Positions 4,850-8,186 of a DNA stretch of 8,186 bases are shown here, piece after piece (positions within the stretch are counted from its first letter, which is position 1; each line of letters opens with the position of its first letter). The stretch comes from an uncultured Eubacteriales bacterium (lineage in GTDB: Bacteria; Bacillota; Clostridia; Oscillospirales; Butyricicoccaceae): assembly GCA_949740695.1 (NCBI GenBank), contig CATJIY010000136.1:1-8186 (forward strand). The letters run 5' to 3'. The notes beneath the pieces were generated by a model. The model searched no databases. It saw nothing but the letters and a program-made list of their open reading frames with translations, and was not told the DNA's origin. Both the position numbers and the translations under genes were made by a program.

Positions 4850-6673
4850 TTGGAACAGACACACCAGGAAAAGGGCAAAATCTTCGATCTTTTTCGGAGC
4901 AAGTATGCCCGCAAATTTATTGGGAAGTACAAATGGAGTTATCTCATTGGCATCGCCATCCTGATCCTCATCGATACTGCCCAGACCGACGTTCCGCTGG
5001 TGGTAGGAGACACCATCGACACCATTGCGGAATTTTTGGGCGGCGCCGCTCAGGGCGGCCTGCAAAATTTGCTGACCCAACAGGTGATCCATCTGGCCAT
5101 CATCGGCGTGATCGTCTTTTTAGGACGGATCGCTTGGCGATGGTTTATTTTTGGTTCCGCCAGAAAGATCGAGCGGGATATGCGTAATGATCTTTACGCC
5201 CATCTGCAAACCCTTTCCGCCGGCTTCTTCCAGGAGCATAAGGCAGGGGAAATCATGGCTTACATGACCTCGGACATCGAAGCGGTCCGCATGGTTTTCG
5301 CGGTGACGGTAATGATGGGGATGGATACGCTCACGATTGGCCTTACCACCTTATATAAGATGATGACTCAGATCGACCTTACCTTATCCATCGTAGCCTT
5401 TATTCCTATGATATTGGTTGCCGTGACAACCACCTTTTTGGGCGGGGAGCTGCATCGCCGGTTTACCAGACGACAGGAAGCTTATTCCGATCTGTCCGAT
5501 TTCGTTCAGGAAAAGCTTAGCGGCGTCAAGGTTATCAAGGCCTTTGTCCAGGAAGACAAAGAAAACGCGGCCTTTGAAAAGACAAACCGGGTTACCCGAG
5601 AGGCCAATATCAGCGAAGCCCGGATGCAGGCTTTTATGTTCCCTTTTATGCGGATGGTCGCCGGAATCTCCATGGCGGTAGCCATCGGTTATGGCGGCTA
5701 TATCGCCATCTTGGGTCGGATTACGGTAGGTGATTTTTCCAGCTTCTTGATGTTTCTCAATATGTTAATGTGGCCCATGGCGGCCATCGGCCGGATTATC
5801 AATATCCTCACCCGAGGCAGCGCTTCTATGAAACGTCTGGAAACCGTGTTAAACGCCGAAGCCGATATCTTTGATTGGCCGGAAGCCAAAGCCAAAGAGG
5901 CGGACAAGCCGGTGGAAGGCAGCGTGGAGGCGCGGGACCTAACCTTCCGTTATCCCGGCAACCCGGAACCAGTATTGAAAAATATTAGCTTCACACTGAA
6001 AAAAGGCCAGACCTTGGGCGTTGTGGGGCGCACCGGCGCAGGCAAAACGACTCTAGTGAACCTGATGCTGCGGATTTTTGACCCTGAAAAAAATATGCTG
6101 TATATCGGCGGACGGGAAATTCATTCCATTCCTCTAGAGCAGCTGCGCAAAACCATCGGCTATGTGCCTCAGGATAACTTCCTCTTTTCAGATACCGTCT
6201 CGGCAAACGTAGCTTTTGGCGATCGTACGAAAACCCAAACGGATATTGAAGCGGCTGCTGAAGCGGCCTGTGTTCATGACAATATTGTGGATTTTGCCGA
6301 AGGGTATGAAACCACCGTCGGAGAACGGGGCGTGGCGCTTTCCGGCGGACAAAAGCAGCGTATTTCCATCGCTCGGGCGTTGATTTTAGACCCTGAAATT
6401 TTGATTTTGGACGATTCTGTTTCGGCGGTAGATACCGATACCGAGGAGCAGATTCTTCATCACTTGAAGGAGACCCGGGCGGGCAAGACCAATATTATCA
6501 TCGCCCACCGGATTTCTACCCTGCAAAACGCCGATCAGATCATCGTCATTGATCAGGGTCGGATTGCCGAGACAGGAAGTCATGACCAGCTGATAGAGCA
6601 GGGCGGTATTTATGCCGATATGTATCACCGTCAGCTGTTGGAAAAAATGAAAAAGGAGGAATACGCCCTATGA
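4850..6673 (+). CDS. ABC exporter half-transporter, degenerate-site subunit (BmrC/YheI/TM287-like)
   Basis: This encodes 607 residues: one type I exporter membrane domain fused to one nucleotide-binding domain. The start is TTG at 4850, supported by AGGAGG (4837-4842) 7 nt upstream and by the lack of a better ATG. Six membrane segments are visible between about residues 29 and 320, including ILILIDTAQTDVPLVVGD near the first. NBD motifs: Walker A GRTGAGKTT (393-401), Q-loop Q441, canonical signature LSGGQ (497-501), Walker B ILILDD (517-522) and H-loop H553. The residue after Walker B D521 is D522 instead of the catalytic glutamate, followed by SVSAVD. In TM287/288 and BmrC/BmrD this marks the subunit whose own ATP site is non-hydrolytic. 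The protein should pair with the next gene's product to export a drug, lipid or peptide; the substrate cannot be read from sequence. The stop overlaps the next start (ATGA). Confidence 0.93.
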   Translation: MEQTHQEKGKIFDLFRSKYARKFIGKYKWSYLIGIAILILIDTAQTDVPLVVGDTIDTIAEFLGGAAQGGLQNLLTQQVIHLAIIGVIVFLGRIAWRWFIFGSARKIERDMRNDLYAHLQTLSAGFFQEHKAGEIMAYMTSDIEAVRMVFAVTVMMGMDTLTIGLTTLYKMMTQIDLTLSIVAFIPMILVAVTTTFLGGELHRRFTRRQEAYSDLSDFVQEKLSGVKVIKAFVQEDKENAAFEKTNRVTREANISEARMQAFMFPFMRMVAGISMAVAIGYGGYIAILGRITVGDFSSFLMFLNMLMWPMAAIGRIINILTRGSASMKRLETVLNAEADIFDWPEAKAKEADKPVEGSVEARDLTFRYPGNPEPVLKNISFTLKKGQTLGVVGRTGAGKTTLVNLMLRIFDPEKNMLYIGGREIHSIPLEQLRKTIGYVPQDNFLFSDTVSANVAFGDRTKTQTDIEAAAEAACVHDNIVDFAEGYETTVGERGVALSGGQKQRISIARALILDPEILILDDSVSAVDTDTEEQILHHLKETRAGKTNIIIAHRISTLQNADQIIVIDQGRIAETGSHDQLIEQGGIYADMYHRQLLEKMKKEEYAL

Positions 6674-8186
6674 GCAGAACCCAGGATACCGCTACAGTCA
6701 ACCGCCATACGGTGCGGCGCATCCTCCGATATGGAAAGCCCTATATCGGCTGGTTCGCTTTGACCCTGCTAATTATCATTGTCACTGTGCTGCTGGAACT
6801 TTGGCAGCCCATGCTGATTGAAGAAGCCACTGGCCAGTATGTAGAAAAGTACATTGGTATTTCCAGCGAAGGGCTTTCCCTCTCTCAACTGAAAGATATG
6901 CGGGCGGAAGACCTCCGGGGAATTTTACTGGTGGGAGGAAAATACTTATTCAGTGTGGTCGCCATTATGATTCTGACCTTCTCCCAGGCGGCCATCCTGG
7001 CCTCGGTGGGACAGAAAATTGTCTATAATATGCGCGCCGACCTATTCCGTCATCTCAGCCGGCTGCATATCGGCTTTTTCAATGACAATCCCATTGGCCG
7101 GCTGGTAACTCGAGTGACCAATGATTGCGAGACCGTGCTGGAGATGTTCACCAGCGTGGTAGTAAACATCATCAGCAGCATCTTTGTGCTGGCTGGCGTC
7201 ATGTCCGCTATGCTGTACCGCCACGTCAAGCTATCCCTGGCGATCTTCTGCGTGATTCCGCTGATTATTCTAGGCACGCTGATTTTTACCAGAGTGACTC
7301 GCAAGCTTTATCGGGCTATTCGGGCTCGAATTTCTGAGCTGAACGCCTTTGTTGCCGAACATGTCTCCGGTATGAAGGTGGTGCAGATCTTTACCGCCGA
7401 GGAAGAGACTCAGCAGGAGTTTGAAGCGCAGAGCGAGGAGTTGCGCAAAGCCCATATTCGCCAATTGATGGCCTTTGCTACCTATAGCCCGATTTCTTAT
7501 GTGCTAAATATTACCGCTATGGGAATCCTATTGTTTTACGGCGGAAGCTTGGCGGTAGCCGGAGAGGTGCAGATCGCCACGTTACTGGCTTTTCAGCGGT
7601 ATATGAGCCGATTTTTTGAGCCGATTCAGGAGTTGGCAGAAAATTTCAATGTGATTCAGTCGGCTGCCGCGGCGGCCGAGCGGATTTTCTGGCTAATGGA
7701 TACTCAGCCGGCCATTCAGGACGCGCCTAACGCGGTGGAGATGCCTGCTTTCCAGGGGCATATTCAGTTTGAGCATGTTTGGTTCGCCTATCGAGATGAA
7801 GAGTGGGTACTGCGGGACGTTTCCTTTGAGGTGCAGCCTGGCCAGCGGGTGGCCTTTGTCGGCGCTACCGGCGCGGGAAAAACTACCATTCAGAATCTAA
7901 TCTGCCGGTATTTTGACATTCAAAAGGGCCGGATTCTCATTGATGGGGTAGATGTACGTCAGATCCGGGTGCAGGATCTACGCCGCAACATTGGCCAGAT
8001 GCTTCAGGATGTATTTTTATTTACCGGTGATGTGAAAAGCAATATCCGGCTGAATGAGACCGATATCACCGATGAAGCGGTAGTGGCCGCCGCCAAGTAT
8101 GTGAACGCCGACGGATTTATCTCTCAGCTGGAGGGCGGCTACGACCACCAGGTAATTGAGCGGGGCGCGGCGTTTTCCGCTGGCCA
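6670..8186 (+). CDS. ABC exporter half-transporter, partner subunit (BmrD/YheH/TM288-like), cut by right edge
   Basis: The ATG at 6670 overlaps the previous stop in ATGA and has AGGAGG at 6654-6659, 10 nt upstream, so translation is probably coupled. The frame is open for 505 codons to the window end. Membrane segments begin at about residues 28-50 and 92-112, separated by a loop of about 40 residues that would face outside. The intracellular coupling region GFFNDNPIGRLVTRVTND (135-152) is typical. The NBD shows Walker A GATGAGKTT (398-406), Q-loop Q446 and the beginning of a deviant signature FSAG (502-505) after ERGAA. A non-LSGGQ signature in this subunit together with D522 in the partner matches the asymmetric heterodimer pattern, and predicts a catalytic glutamate in the missing Walker B. 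The Walker B and H-loop lie beyond the window. Confidence 0.93.
   Translation, partial: MSRTQDTATVNRHTVRRILRYGKPYIGWFALTLLIIIVTVLLELWQPMLIEEATGQYVEKYIGISSEGLSLSQLKDMRAEDLRGILLVGGKYLFSVVAIMILTFSQAAILASVGQKIVYNMRADLFRHLSRLHIGFFNDNPIGRLVTRVTNDCETVLEMFTSVVVNIISSIFVLAGVMSAMLYRHVKLSLAIFCVIPLIILGTLIFTRVTRKLYRAIRARISELNAFVAEHVSGMKVVQIFTAEEETQQEFEAQSEELRKAHIRQLMAFATYSPISYVLNITAMGILLFYGGSLAVAGEVQIATLLAFQRYMSRFFEPIQELAENFNVIQSAAAAAERIFWLMDTQPAIQDAPNAVEMPAFQGHIQFEHVWFAYRDEEWVLRDVSFEVQPGQRVAFVGATGAGKTTIQNLICRYFDIQKGRILIDGVDVRQIRVQDLRRNIGQMLQDVFLFTGDVKSNIRLNETDITDEAVVAAAKYVNADGFISQLEGGYDHQVIERGAAFSAG

Noticed and set aside
1..8186. CRISPR array, insertion sequence or toxin-antitoxin pair
   Set aside because: No regularly spaced repeats, transposase-like frame, terminal inverted repeats or small paired genes were seen.

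Overview
The window looks like chromosomal DNA from a low-to-mid GC, Gram-positive Firmicute, most likely an anaerobic member of the Clostridia (Oscillospiraceae/Ruminococcaceae-like). The signs are strong AGGAGG ribosome binding sites before almost every gene, sigma-A type promoters (TTGACA/TATAAT), one TTG start, an S-layer-homology (SLH) surface protein, a CmpB-family small membrane protein, a PduL-type phosphotransacylase and a BmrCD/TM287-288-like heterodimeric ABC exporter. The taxonomy is inferred from gene content, not from a search.

Layout, left to right. (1) Positions 1-134 hold the N-terminus of an unidentified single-pass membrane or exported protein on the minus strand; it leaves the window on the left. 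Its upstream region (135-487) contains a candidate leftward promoter with an inverted repeat between the -35 and -10 boxes. (2) 488-904 encodes a small CmpB-like integral membrane protein. (3) A consensus promoter lies across the 3' end and stop codon of that gene and should drive 1053-2432, a secreted protein with a DUF4430 domain and three SLH modules, after a leader of about 140 nt that can fold. (4) 2547-2708 is a self-contained tRNA-Val(GAC) unit with its own promoter and terminator. (5) 2780-3346 (minus) is pduL, facing the tRNA across back-to-back terminators. (6) 3559-4704 is an alanine racemase gene, divergent from pduL. (7) From 4850 to the right edge there is a two-gene operon for a heterodimeric ABC exporter; the second gene is cut by the window end.

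The window does not read as one system. It is a set of mostly independent transcription units: envelope genes (SLH protein, alanine racemase for D-Ala in peptidoglycan, membrane proteins), a housekeeping tRNA, an acyl-phosphate metabolic enzyme and an exporter. I see no insertion sequence, CRISPR array, phage gene or obvious island. The points most worth a second look are the structured leader and overlapping promoter of the DUF4430-SLH gene, the altered cofactor-site motif in the alanine racemase, and the operator-like repeat at the left edge.
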